Below are positions 22,390-33,459 of a stretch of DNA of 64,000 bases, in pieces. The position numbers and the translations under genes are program-made. This stretch comes from Hysterangium stoloniferum. Its lineage: Eukaryota; Basidiomycota; Agaricomycetes; Hysterangiales; Hysterangiaceae. The first letter of the stretch is position 1. Each line of letters starts with the position of its first letter. The stretch lies in NCBI GenBank assembly GCA_015178975.1, contig WHVD01000040.1:558001-622000 (forward strand). Reading direction: 5' to 3'. The notes under the pieces are model-generated. The model was not told the origin of the DNA. It ran no database searches and was given only the letters and a program-made list of their open reading frames with translations.

Positions 22390-23060
22390 TACAGGCACGG
22401 CACATCTACGGCACACCCACTCCCATCCACAGTGCACCCATCCACCACGCTCCACCATGCACCTGCTCCCATGCACCGCACACCCATACACGTGCACCCA
22501 TGCACCGCGCACCTGCACCCATGCACCGTGCACCCATCCACCCACACCAATCCACCCCACACCCATCCACCGTGCACCCATCCACCATGCACCCATGCAC
22601 CCTGCACCCATGCATGCACCCCACACCCATGCACCCCACACCCATGCACCCCACACCCATGCACCCCGCACCCATGCACCCCACACCCATGCACCCCACA
22701 CCCATGCACCCCACACCCATGCACCCCGCACCCATGCACCCCGCACCCATGCACCCTGCACCCATGCACCCCGCACCCATGCACCCTGCACCCATGCACC
22801 CCACACCCATCCACCCCGCACCTGCACCCATCCACCCCGCACCTACTCCCATCCACCGTGCACCCATCCATTGCACACCTGCACCCATCCACCGCGCACC
22901 CATCCACTGCATACCCATCCACCCACACCCATCCACCACGTACCCATCCACCCACTCCCATCCACTGCGCACCCACTCCCATTCACGGCGCACCCACTCC
23001 CATTCACAGCACACCCACTCCCATTCACGGTGCACCCACTCCCATTCACGGCGCACCCTC
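22390..23060 (+). repeat. CACCC-type minisatellite
   Basis: About 670 bases built from short units of the form CCATGCACCCCACA (15-bp period is cleanest at 22,620-22,810), grading into CCATCCACCGCGCAC and CCATTCACGGCGCAC variants. Because the main period is a multiple of three, long open frames appear in several phases on both strands; these are not treated as genes. A diverged version lies at the same relative place in unit 3 (33,165-33,455). Confidence 0.9.
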
Positions 23061-23490
23061 TCTCTTTCCTCCAGGTGATGTGTGTACTCTGTCCTTCTCC
23101 CTCCGTCCTGTGCTAATCCGCCTCCTCTCTCTTTCCTCTAGCGGAGTGTGTGTACCATTTCCTTCTCTCTCCATCCTGCGCTGATCAGCCCTCTCTCTTC
23201 CCTCCAGGTGGTTTGTGTACCCTTTCCTTCTCTCTTCATCCTGCCCTGATTGGCCTCCATTCTCTTTCCTCCAGCCAGTGCGTGTTCCTCTGATTGGCCT
23301 ACTCTCTCTTTCCTACAGTATGTCTACCATTTCCTTCTTCCACCATCCTCCTCTGACCAGCCCTCTCTTTCCTCCAGGTGGTGTGTGTACCCTTTCTTCA
23401 GTGAGTGTGTGTACTATTTCCTTCTCTCTTTGTCCAGCTGCTGTGTGTACTGTTTCCTTATTCCTCTGTCCCCCTCTGATTGGCCTCAAT
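23060..23490 (+). repeat. Polypyrimidine-AG tandem array (short version)
   Basis: Roughly six copies of a unit of about 45-75 bases: a pyrimidine tract ending TTTCCTCCAG, then GGTGTGTGTACC-like bases, then CCTTCTCTC(T/C). The last 280 bases are almost identical to the right end of the much longer array in unit 3 (35,010-35,295), which shows common origin. Each unit resembles a 3' splice site followed by GT-rich sequence. Confidence 0.85.
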
Positions 23491-23679
23491 AAAATCAGAA
23501 TAATTCAAATAAAATATAATAAATGAATATAAAATGTTTAAAAATAAAATAAATTGAAATGAAAAACAATAAAATAAAATAAAATTCAATAAATCAAAAT
23601 AAAATATGTTAAATCAAAATAAATAAATTGAGTGACCACAGTAATTACTTGCAGTTGAGAGTCAATTTAACCACTCTTT

Positions 23680-23945
23680 CCATTTGTAACCATTGTTTCC
23701 TTTTGTAACCATTGTCTCCTTTGTAACCATTGTTTCCTTTGTAACCTTTGTCTCCTTTTGTAACCGTTGTTTCCTGTGTAACTGTTGTTTCCTTTTGTAA
23801 TCTTTGTCTCCTTTGTAACCGTTGTTTCCTTTTGTAACCATTGTTTCCTTTGTAACTGTTGTTTCCTTTGTAACTGTTGTTTCCTTTGTAACTGTTGTTT
23901 CCTTTTGTAACTGTTGTTTCCTTTTGTAACCGTTGTTTCCTTTTG
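23680..23945 (+). repeat. GTAACC-type 18-21-bp tandem array
   Basis: Tandem units of the form TTTGTAACCATTGTTTCC with occasional extra bases (CCTTTTG). The array continues directly into GGGGCTGTGGCTTCCATTT and then the AACACTTTCC array. The equivalent array in unit 3 is at 35,495-35,835. The minus-strand frame of 99 residues (KETTVT repeats) is a by-product of the period. Confidence 0.9.
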
Positions 23946-23999
23946 GGGCTGTGGCTTCCATTTGTGACTGATGTTTCTGTTCTTAGAACACTTTCCGCT

Positions 24000-25233
24000 T
24001 GTAAGGTATCCGGCTATTTACTCTCTCAAATAGTTAACAAACGTTGACACGGCAAGGGATTCAAGAAATAAACAAATAAAGGTCCAGTAATTTAAGTACT
24101 GATAGATTAATTAGCTGCGCTATTAAGCTTAAACAACTAAAGTCAATATTTGTTTGGTCTCTTGACAAATTCAGATGAACTTGTAGTGACGTGCTCTACG
24201 AAGGTTAAGTTCTCCTTGAGAATAAAGGTTCGGGAGCTGAATGTATGCGCAATAAGTTGGCAGAAACTTGTCGTAAGCCTTCGCTTTCTTGTAGCCTTTT
24301 ATTTTACTATTTATAAAGATTTAACAAGCTGTTAAATAATATATAAATAGAGAGATTGTCCGAGAATCGAATATCCAAGCGTTTGTTTAAAGATCGATTA
24401 ACTGTGCTGTTAAAATGGGCTCTTGAATAACCTAAACGGGCAGGGATTTCAGTAATGAGAATTTAGATTTACTTAAGTGATTAGTAAGCCTAAAGGTTTT
24501 CCAGGAAGCTGAGAGAACTTAGATGAATTAGCTAAGTTCAAGAGAAAGAGTTCAAGATGCTGCAAGTGTAGGTGCTTGCAGTTAGATATCAGACTAAGGC
24601 TATTTTTGTCCTTAGGATGATTAGATAAGCTTTGAGCTGGTGCTGTTGATAGTAGTAAAGTAGTAGTCATTTATTCAGTGATTTAGGCCTCCTTTTATAC
24701 ATGTAGAGATTTTTGCTTAATAATAGCTAAATAACTAATTAGGAAATTATTAGAAGCTTCTAAAAGTTTCTATAATTCCACTATGATGTCATAGCTATCA
24801 CCCGACTCGAAGATCCGAACCGGTCGAGTCAGGAAATAAACCCGGGATGACCGAGGGTGGAAGCAAAATAAGCCGTGGCGCCGAAACGGAAATAAACGCG
24901 GCCGGGCGGCTGCGAAAACTACTCGCGACGATGTGTAAACACGTCGTGACGTCGTCGTCACGTGATGTCACGTGATCGCACGATAATAATGCGCATATAT
25001 GTACTAATATAATATAATAAAAACCCGGTCTCTCGAAATTAGATAACCCGGCTTTATTATATTTATATTTCGACCGCTCTAGGCTTCGATTACATAATAT
25101 GTTGTCATTCGAAGCTTTGAGTATTCGAAGTTAAAAGGAAATAGCCTAATTCTTGAATTAATAAATAAAATAAATTGAAATAAATTCGGGAAAATTAAGG
25201 GAAAATTTGTGAATATATACTAGATACATCACA
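24000..25233 (-). mobile_element. Solo LTR (1,234 bp) with CCGCT target duplication
   Basis: The element begins TGTAAGGTATCCGG and ends CTAGATACATCACA; the termini form an imperfect inverted repeat. CCGCT flanks it at 23,995-23,999 and 25,234-25,238, and joining the flanks at one CCGCT gives the expected tandem array sequence. On the minus strand a TATAAAAGG box at about 24,700 and AATAAA at about 24,675 suit an LTR promoter and polyadenylation signal. The 24,780-24,970 part is CpG-rich. No internal region survives. Confidence 0.85.
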
Positions 25234-25238
25234 CCGCT

Positions 25239-25705
25239 CTTAGAACACTTTCCTTCTCTGAACACTTTCCATTCTCTAAACACTTTCCATTCTCTGAACA
25301 CTTTCTGTTCTCTGAACACTTTTCATTCTCTGAACACTTTCCGTTCTCTGAACACTTTCCGTTCTCTGAACACTTTCCGTTCTCTGAACACTTTCCGCTC
25401 TCAGAACACTTTCCAGTCTCTTAACACTTTCCGTTCTCTGAACACTTTCCACTCTCTTAACACTTTCCGTTCTCTGAACACTTTCCACTCTCAGAACACT
25501 TTCCATTCTCAGAACACTTTCCGTTCTTAGAACACTTTCCGTTCTTAGAACACTTTCCGTTCTTAGAACACTTTCCGTTCTTAGAACACTTTCCGTTCTT
25601 AGAACACTTTCCGTTCTTAGAACACTTTCCGTTCTTAGAACACTTTCCGTTCTTAGAACACTTTCCATTCTTAGAACACTTTCCGTTCTTAGAACACTTT
25701 CCATT
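25239..25705 (+). repeat. AACACTTTCC 18-bp tandem array
   Basis: About 26 units of 18 bases, consensus TTCTCTGAACACTTTCCG in the left half and TTCTTAGAACACTTTCCG in the right half, so the array has two sub-families side by side. It began originally near 23,979 and was split by the solo LTR. It ends ATTCAAACAATGAGTCTC, identical to the end of the equivalent array in unit 3. Confidence 0.9.
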
Positions 25706-25740
25706 CAAACAATGAGTCTCAGAAATACTTAAAAGTTGTC

Positions 25741-25851
25741 GACGTGGGGGGGTTTGGGGGGTGAAGTTGCCCAACAAGCTGCAGCCCGCAGCAAAGTTGT
25801 GGGCCGGTCGCAAAGCGACTGCCCTCAGCGTAGCAAGGGTTCCTAAGCTTG
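25741..25851 (+). other. Helitron-like 3' terminus (unit 1)
   Basis: GC-rich terminal segment containing GGGGGGTTTGGGGGG, the hairpin GGTCGCAAAGCGAC(T), and the end AGCAAGGGTTCCTAAGCTTG. Units 2 and 3 end in the same segment. In this copy the first hairpin is weakened (GTTGCCC instead of GCCCCCC). Confidence 0.75.
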
Positions 25852-26690
25852 TCCAATAAGTGAAAGGAGCATGGTGGGTCCGTGGGCGTTTTTAGGCGCC
25901 GCAGGCCATCTTTGTGAGGGCGTGGAGCACCCGAACCCTCTTATTACTCAGCACGGAACCATTCCTGAGTTTGCGGGAGTATTTTGCATGCCGCGGGACC
26001 TTTTGTGCAGTCGCGGGAGTATTTCTTTAGCGCCGTGGGAGCATTTGTGACGCCGCGAGAGTATTCTGTGACACTGTAACGGAGCGGGAGCTTTTGTGAA
26101 AGTATTTTATAATGCTGCAGAAGCATTTTGGCACCGCAGGAGTTTTTTGTCACAAACACGGAAGTACGTTCGTGACACTGTAACGGCGCGGGAGCTTTTT
26201 CAACACCGTGGGAGCATTCTCTTTGCCAGCGCGAGAACACAGGAAGCCCATGGTCAAGCCTCAAGGCTGCCACTCTTATCTCCCTTCCCCCTCTCACCCA
26301 GCCGTCTTTTCCTCAAAGTTGCCACCTGCAATTATTTCTCAAGATATTAAGCCTTTGTCAAGGTGTGTTAAGACTCTATTCAATCCCATTTAATGTGGCT
26401 TTTTGTAATTAATAATTATTTATTATCATCTTATCCTGCAGACAGAATCTGCCTCCCTTCTGGCCCTCTCCTCCCCATATTATAGGTGGACCTTCTCTGA
26501 GGTATTTCTGGACTTTTTAGGCCATATCAAAGGTGGGGTGAGCTTCTACCTATTATTAACTAATATTTGCTGTTTTTACTGATTAAATATTGATTAAATA
26601 ATGTATTTGCAGTCAAATTGCCCTTTCCCAGCAGTTCTTCTTATTCATCATTTTCCCATACACAGTCTGAAGGCTTCTCTATAATTTCAG

Positions 26691-27345
26691 GTGTCTTTTG
26701 TGCTTTCTTATGTTGTTTTAAATTATTTATACTTTATTCTTTGCATTTTTGGGCTATTTTAGACCCAATTGTCTGGACTATTGTTCTCTCACACTCTCTA
26801 CTGCTGTTGTGAGTGCTCCCTGTGAGTATAGGTGAAGTGTTGAAGGTAAATCATGTCACTGGGATTAATCTCACCTTTTTTTGCTTAAAGATAATTTATA
26901 TAGTTGGCATTGATCTCCATTATCTGGCTTTGTGGCTTTGTTACTGTTTGTATTCCTTCTGGGAGATATAGAATATCTCCAGGTTAGTATTGATGCTCTC
27001 TCCTATGTTGTTAAAAAATATTTATGCATTATTGTTTGCATTTTTCTGGGTGATTTTAGATCCATTTGTCTGATTTGGTTTGCCCTGACACTCTCCACTG
27101 TTTTTGTGAGTAGAGTGTAGTATTGAAGGTAGGTCCTATCCCTGTGTTTAATTTAACCTTTTCTTGCTTAATGATTATTCATATAGTGGACATTGACTCT
27201 TATTGTGTGGCTTCTTTGCTTTGTTGCTGTTTCTATTTCTATTCTCCCTGGAGATTAAGAATTCCTCAAGGTTAGTATTGATACCTTTCCTCATTCTGTG
27301 AAAAATTATTTATGCTTTATTTTTCACATTTTTGACTTATTTTAG
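26691..27345 (+). repeat. Tandemly repeated intron/exon-like leader modules upstream of RepHel
   Basis: A unit of about 290 bases is present two and a quarter times. Each repeat contains two GT...AG candidates of normal fungal size: 26,691-26,762, 26,983-27,059 and 27,271-27,345 (72, 77, 75 bp), and 26,846-26,903 and 27,129-27,186 (58 bp each). Intron starts GTAAAT, GTAGGT and GTTAGT, and ends TTTTAG or ATATAG, recur at matching places. If spliced, they would leave 5' exons of about 80-90 bases. No long frame spans them, so they are probably untranslated leader. Confidence 0.6.
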
Positions 27346-27498
27346 CCTAATTCATTTCAACTCACTCACTGTCTCCTCTCCCCCTCTCTTTGACAGGTTT
27401 TCTGTATCTGCTACTGCTGCTTGGTTATAGATAAGCCGTATAGCTCCCTTGGTGATACTGCATTGGCATTTGTCTCTTGAGTGGATCTCTCCATTATT

Positions 27499-30400
27499 AT
27501 GGATCGAACACCTGAGCGTGATCGGGAGGAGGAGCGAAGGCAGCATAGGGCACAGTTGCAAATGACATCTCCATCTGATCGTCATCGGCGTTTAGTTGTG
27601 AATTCTAATATACCACGCCCTGCTCAACCATTCCGAGATCTCCATCTTCCTGTTGGTAGAGGTCAATCTGATAATCCATTTTTGGTTGCTCAGCCAGGTG
27701 GTTCTGCCGCAGGTGGTTCTGCTGCAGGTGGTTCTGCTGCAGGTGGTTCTGCTGCAGGTGGCTCTGCTGCAGGTGGCTCTGCTGCAAGTGGCTCTGCTGC
27801 AGGTGGCTCTGCTGCAGGTGGTTCTGCTACAGGTGGTTCTGCTATAGTTGGCTCTGATGCAATGGCTCTCTTGCGTAGGCAGTATGAAAATTTGCCACCA
27901 TTACAACCTCTTAGGCGGGGTCATGGACGAGGAAATCCAGCTGCTCAAATTGCCCAATCTGCACCAGTCCAGCATGGTCATCCACCTGTTAATGCCATGC
28001 CACATCTCCAGGCACAGGTACCCATTTTGCAGTTAGCCCCACCACAGCATCACCATCCACCTGGAAATCCAGCTGTACAACTACCACCACAACCTATTTT
28101 GCAGTGGGCACCACCACAGCTTCACCAACCACCTGGAAATCCAGTTCCACCACCACCACAACAACAACAACAACCAATTTTGCAGTGGGCACCACCACAG
28201 CTGCACCATGGTCATCCACCTGGAAATCCAGCTCCACAACAACAGGTACCCATGTTGCAGCTAGCCCCACAGCATCACCATCCACCTGTTCATCCAGCAG
28301 CAAATGCACAGCAACAGCAACAGCTGGCCCCACCCCCAGCTATTCCTCCACCTCCAGTCATTTTCCCACTTGCCCCACCCTCAGCTATTGCCCCACCCCC
28401 AGTTATTGCCCCACCTGCAGTCAATGCCCCACCCCCAGCCATTCCAGATCCTGCAGCCATCCCTCCACTTCCACTTCCTGTTGCACAATTACCCATTGGA
28501 CGGCAGCCAGTTGTGGAGGCCAGGTTTCCAAGACATGATGTAGGACATATGAACATACAGTGTTCACACTGTGGAGCTTTACACTGGATGGATGAGCGTC
28601 TGTCAGCTAGCTCTCGGACAACACCAAAGTTTGGCAAGTGTTGCAAGCAAGGAAAGATCATCCTTCCAATACTTGAACCAGTCCCTCATACCTTAAAGTC
28701 TCTTCTTGAGGATAATACAGACAATGCCAAGGAATTTCGCAAAAATATTCGTGCATATAATAATGCATTTGCATTTATATCACTTGGTGTCAAATTAGAT
28801 GAGTCTGTCTTGCAAGGTGGTCGGGGCCCATATGTCTTTAAAATACATGGTGGATTGTATCATGAGCATGGTTCCTTAATCCCATATGGAGAAGATGTAT
28901 CACCCAGTTATGCTCAGCTTTACATCCATGATCCTGGACTGGCACGTGAGGATGCACTGGGGAATGCATTGCAGATAAGGCAGAATCACAGGGCAAATCG
29001 GAATCTAAACAATCAAACCTTTTCTGACTTGCAGGACATGATGGAGCAATATAATCCCTTTATAGTACTCTATCGCCAGGCACATGAGCGATTGAGGACA
29101 CAGGCAGAGACTCCAAGGTTACATGTTAGACTGAGCTACAAGGCTTTTAATGATCCCCGACGGTACAACCTTCCAACCGGTGATGAACTTGCAGTCATTG
29201 TGCCTGGAGATGGTGATACAGGTCAGGGTGATCCAAGGGATATTATTGTTCAGAGAAGGGGGGGGGCCTTCCATCGATTGCATGAAGGACAGGCCATTTG
29301 TACACCCCTTCATTATGTCATGCTCTTTCCCAGGGGTGAGCGTGGTTGGTCATGGGACATTCCCTATGCAAATAACAATTGGCAGCCCCAGGCTGCACAG
29401 CAGCATGAACAAGCTGAAGAAGAAGACAAAAGTCATAAGGTGACCCAGCGTGAATATTATGCCTATCGCCTATTTCTTAGAGCAAATGAAGCCAAAACCA
29501 TTTTTTATGCACAAAAGCTGTTCCAGCAGTACATTGTCGATGCCTGGGCAGTCACAGAACAGAGCAGACTGAAGTTTCTGAGTCAAAATCAACCAAGGAT
29601 ACGTGCAGAACTCTACAACCAGGTCGTTGATGCTTTTTCAAATGATGATATCAATCCCAATAGTATCGGTCAGAGGGTCATACTCCCTTCTTCATTTACT
29701 GGCGGTTCAAGGGATATGAGGCAAAGTCTGCAAAATTCTTTTGCAATTGCACGCAAGTATGGAAATGCCAGCTGCTTCATCACCATGACTGCTAATCCCA
29801 ATTGGGAGGAGGTCACCTGTGAATTGCTTCCTGGCCAGACCCCTGCTGATCGCCCTGATTTGGTCTCACGTGTCTTTGCTATCAAAAAGGCTAAAATGCT
29901 GAAAATGATTACAGAAGGCCATATCTTTGGTAAAACAGTAGCACATATCCATGTCATTGAATTCCAAAAGCGGGGTCTTCCACACATGCACTGTCTTATA
30001 TGGTTGGAGGAGCAGGATAAGCCAAGGACACCTGCAGATGTCGATTCAATTATTTCTGCCTGTTTTCCAGATCCTGAAACACATCCCAGACTATTTAATT
30101 TAGTAGGTCAACTCATGACCCATGGCCCCTGCGGTCTTCATCATCCAAATGCTGCCTGTATGGCCAATGGTACATGTGGTAAATTCTTCCCAAAGGATTG
30201 GTGTGAAGCCACCATTGTCAATCAGGAAGGCTATCCATTCTACCTTCATCCCAACAATGGGAGGGTTTATGTAACTCCCAAGTTTACATATGACAACAGA
30301 TATGTTGTTCCTTACTCTCCTATTCTGCTTCTCACCTTTGAGTGCCATATCAATGTCGAGTTGGTCTTTACCAATAGATCAATGAAGTATATGCATAAAT

Positions 30401-32745
30401 ACTGTTACAAAGGCCCCGATCGCACAACTATGGAGGTTGGAAAGACACCAGATGAGATTAAACAGTATCTTGATGCACGATATGTTAGTGCACATGAGTC
30501 TGTCTGGCGATTAATGCGCAATGAACTCCACACCCAGGTTCCTGCAGTAATGGCACTTCGTGTCCACCTCCCTGGGGAAAACACTGTCATTTTTGATGCT
30601 GATCAGGGTCCTGCTGAGGCTTTACAAAGGGCAGAGCGTGCTGGCACAACTTTAATGGCTTATTTTGAAGCTAATGCCAAGGATCTTATTGGCTACAATG
30701 GTTGCCATGCCAGGGACACATTGTATATGGATTTTCCCGAGTATTTTACATTTGTGGCTAGGACTAAATCATGGAAGCCACGTCAAAGTGGTTTTTCCAT
30801 AGGACGCATCCATTTTGTCAATGCTGCCTGTGGTAAAAGATTCCACCTCCGTACATTGCTCACTGTCGTCCAAGGTGCCACCTCATTTGAAAATCTAAGG
30901 ACTTTTCAGGGTGAGACCCATCCCACATTTCAACAAGCCTGAGTTGCACGTGGTTTGCTTGAAGATGATCGCCAGTGGAACATGTGCCTCAGAGAAGCCA
31001 GTCACATACAGCCTGGCCTTCAACTTCGCAGGTTGTTCGTCATCATTTTGACCATGTCCTCCCCTGCACAACCTCAAGAACTCTGGGATGAGTTCAAAGA
31101 ATTTATCTGTGATGATTTGGACTGGATCCTGAGGGTTACATATAACATTGACAATGCAGCACCTCACACAATTTATGACTTTGGTCTCTATCAGATTGAT
31201 AAAATCCTCCGCTATTCTGGAAAGTCTCTTTCACTCTATCCAACCATGCCACAAATCACTGAGAATTGGGATCAGTTCATTGGCAATCGTCTCATTAGGG
31301 AGCAGAAGAATTATAATCTTGATCATGAGCATGCCAGTGCCCAAGCCAATCTTGAAAAGTTCAATCCTGAACAACAAGTGGCTTTTGACACTATTATCAA
31401 GGCAGTTGATGAGCAGCAGGAGGGCAAAATGTTCTTTGTCAATGGCCCAGGTGGCACTGGCAAGTCCTTTGTATGGAATACTCTTGCACATGCATGTCGT
31501 GCCAAAGGCTACATTGTCCTTTGTGTCGCCTCATCTGGAATTGCATCAATGATTCTGAAAGGTGGTCACACCTCTCATAGCATGTTTGCAATTCCTGTTC
31601 CCTGTGAGAAGAACTCCTCATGTCACATCAAAAAGGGCTCAGAAAAGGCAGAGCTCATGAAGCAAGTATGCCTCATCATCTGGGATGAAGTTTCAATGCA
31701 GTCACGTTTCATATGTGAGGCAGTCGACAGAACTCTAAGGGATGTATTAGACAAAGATGCTCTCCCCTTTGGAGGCATTCCTGTTGCCTGGGGAGGTGAC
31801 TTTCAGCAAACTTTGCCTGTTGTACAGTGTGCCTCTAAAGAACAGATTATTGGTGAATGTATTCAAAAATCTCAACTCTGGAAACATGTCAAGGTACTTT
31901 TCTTGAAAAAGAATATGCGGGTTGATCAGCATGATCCACACAGTGATCAGTTTGCTCAGTGGCTCTTAGATGTAGGCCATGGAAAGGATTTGCCTTTGGA
32001 TCATACAATGGATATCCCTCCTCATATGATCTGTGGTCCAGAAATGTCAGATCTAATTGCTGAGATATATCCAGACATCCCTGTGGATGGAGACCAAAGG
32101 GATTGGCAAGATGGAGACTTCTTAGACCATGCTATTCTGTGTCCTAGGAATTCAGATGTGGAGGAAATTAATTCAGAACTTCTGAATAGATTCCCTGGAG
32201 TGAGTTGTGTCTACCACAGTGCTGACACTGCAGAGGGTGATATGGAGGCAGAAGTCTATCCTGTGGAATATTTAAATAGTCTCAACTTTGGTGGAATTTC
32301 ACCAAGTCGACTTGAGATGAAGCCAGGAGTACCTTTAATGCTACTAAGGAATATAGATCCACAGATGGGACTTTTCAATGGTACAAAATTGCGACTACTG
32401 AAAATGGAAAATCATTTGCTTTTGGTGTGGATCTTAACTGGACCATGTGCTGGGGAAGAGGCATTTATTTCAAGGATTAAAATCATTACAAATGATGATG
32501 AACTCCCTTTTAAACTTCATCGGGTTCAGTTTCCAGTACGACTGGCATTTGCAATGACGATTAACAAGTCACAGGGACAATCATTGAAATTAGTAGGATT
32601 AGATTTGAGAACGGCTGTGTTTGGACATGGGCAATTGTATGTGGGACTTTCAAGGGGAAGAAGTTGGAATAGGGTTAAAATATTATTAGAGAAGGAGTCA
32701 AAGAGAACTGCAAATATAGTGTACAAAGATGTATTATTAGATTGA
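27499..32745 (+). pseudogene. Helitron RepHel (HUH endonuclease-Pif1 helicase), one in-frame stop
   Basis: The frame runs from the first ATG in the block to 32,745 with one TGA at 30,940-30,942. Order: an AGGS-repeat and Pro/Gln/His-rich N-terminus (residues about 70-330), a CSHCGALHW...FGKCC zinc-finger-like segment, the Helitron N-domain, the Rep nuclease with the HUH motif GLPHMHCLIWL (29,974-30,006) and the two-tyrosine motif YMHKYCYKGPD (Y codons at 30,388 and 30,400), then a Pif1-type helicase with Walker A GPGGTGKS (31,444-31,467), IIWDEVSMQ and TINKSQGQSLKLVGLDL near the C-terminus. The protein nicks and unwinds element DNA for rolling-circle transposition. The TGA falls at a position where related proteins usually have Cys (TFQQA-x-ARGLLEDD), so it looks like a recent point mutation. 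Confidence 0.9.
27695..27850 (+). repeat. 15-bp coding minisatellite (Ala-Gly-Gly-Ser-Ala)
   Basis: About ten tandem units of GGTGGTTCTGCTGCA and close variants lie in frame within the RepHel N-terminus and encode AGGSA repeats. The unit number probably varies between copies. It implies a flexible linker and has no catalytic meaning. Confidence 0.9.
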
Positions 32746-32854
32746 GAATTTGATATATATTTTGATTGTTTTTTTCCTGACAGATGTGGGGGGTTTGCAT
32801 AGCAAAGTGGTGGGATAGGTCATTTTGATTGTGATAAATACTTAAGAGTTGTTG

Positions 32855-32966
32855 ACACAGGGGGGTTTGGGGGGCTTCGCCCCCCAACAAGCTGGAGCCC
32901 GCAGTGAAGTTGTGGGGCCGGTCGCAAAGTGACCGCCCCGCAGCATAGCAAGGGTTCCTAAGCTTG
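32855..32966 (+). other. Helitron 3' terminus with two hairpins (unit 2)
   Basis: Hairpin 1 is GGGGGGCTTCGCCCCCC (32,869-32,885). Hairpin 2 is CGGTCGC-AAA-GTGACCG (32,919-32,935, one G-T pair). About 30 bases later the element ends TTCCTAAGCTTG. A short GC hairpin near the 3' end is the known termination signal of Helitrons. Confidence 0.75.
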
Positions 32967-33164
32967 TCATATATATGAATTTTGCTCGGTGGGTTGTGGG
33001 CGCGAAAATACGTGAAAATCCCGACTGGGCCAAAAAAGACGCCCGAAAAATTAAAGGTACCGTTAGTGACTCAGCTTTCATTGTTACATCAGAACAGAAC
33101 CAAATCCAGAATCATTTTTGCAATCGCAGGAGCTTTTCGGCACTCGCGGGAGTATCACATCTAC

Positions 33165-33455
33165 GGCGCACCCAGACCCATCCACCGCGCACCTGCTCCA
33201 ATCCACCACGCACCTGCTCCAATCCACTGCGCACCTGCTCCAATCCACCGCGCACCTGCTCCAATCCACCGCGCACCTGCTACAATCCACCGCGCAACTG
33301 CTCCCATCCACCGTGCACCCATCCACCGTGCACCCATCCACCATGCACCCATCCATCATGCACCTGCACCCATCCACCGCGCACCTGCACCCATCCACTG
33401 TGCACCCATCCACCCGCACCCATCCACCACTGCGCACCCACTCCCATTCACAGCA
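33165..33455 (+). repeat. CACCC/CACCTGCTCC minisatellite
   Basis: Units of the form CACCTGCTCCAATCCACCGCG (21 bp, quoted as period) at the left and CCATCCACCGTGCACC at the right. It corresponds in position to 22,390-23,060 in unit 1 but uses different dominant variants, so the two arrays expanded independently. Confidence 0.85.
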
Positions 33456-33459
33456 CACC

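Larger units (their letters stand above)
22167..25851 (+). mobile_element. Helitron-like unit 1 (non-autonomous, satellite-filled)
   Basis: The unit begins TCCAATAAGTGAAAGG after an A at 22,166 and ends with the hairpin-rich terminus ...GGTTCCTAAGCTTG at 25,851. Inside, in order: a leader with GGGAGCTTTTT motifs (22,190-22,385), a CACCC-type array, a polypyrimidine-AG array, an AT-rich stretch (23,490-23,640), a GTAACC-type array and an AACACTTTCC array split by a solo LTR. The start is nearly identical to the start of unit 2 at 25,852, and the end matches the ends of units 2 and 3. There is no protein gene, so it would need the RepHel protein of an autonomous copy. Confidence 0.75.
25852..32966 (+). 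mobile_element. Helitron unit 2 (autonomous type)
   Basis: Starts TCCAATAAGTGAAAGG directly at the end of unit 1 and ends ...CCTAAGCTTG at 32,966, directly before unit 3. Contents: a leader with repeated CGGGAGC(A/T)TTTT words (25,950-26,220), a segment of three repeated intron-like modules (26,691-27,345), the RepHel gene (27,499-32,745) and the hairpin terminus. The length of 7.1 kb and a Rep-plus-helicase protein fit a Helitron. The CTTG end departs from the canonical CTRR. Confidence 0.85.

Noticed and set aside
22390-23060. CACCC array as telomeric DNA
   Set aside because: The unit does not match CCCTAA-type fungal telomere repeats and lies inside a transposon.
22186-23184. Long open frames (199-332 residues) over the CACCC array on both strands
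   Set aside because: Repeat period is mainly a multiple of three, so several phases stay open at once; His/Pro/Thr and Gly/Val/Cys repeats have no domain and conflict with each other.
25239-25705. Regular 18-bp repeats considered as a CRISPR array
   Set aside because: No unique spacers between repeats, a eukaryotic transposon context and no cas genes; it is a plain minisatellite.
28094-28661. Additional frames over the RepHel N-terminus on both strands
   Set aside because: Shadows of the Pro/Gln/His-rich coding repeats.
30940-30942. TGA read as selenocysteine or programmed readthrough
   Set aside because: Nothing in the flanking sequence supports recoding, and a simple point mutation at a usual Cys position is enough.
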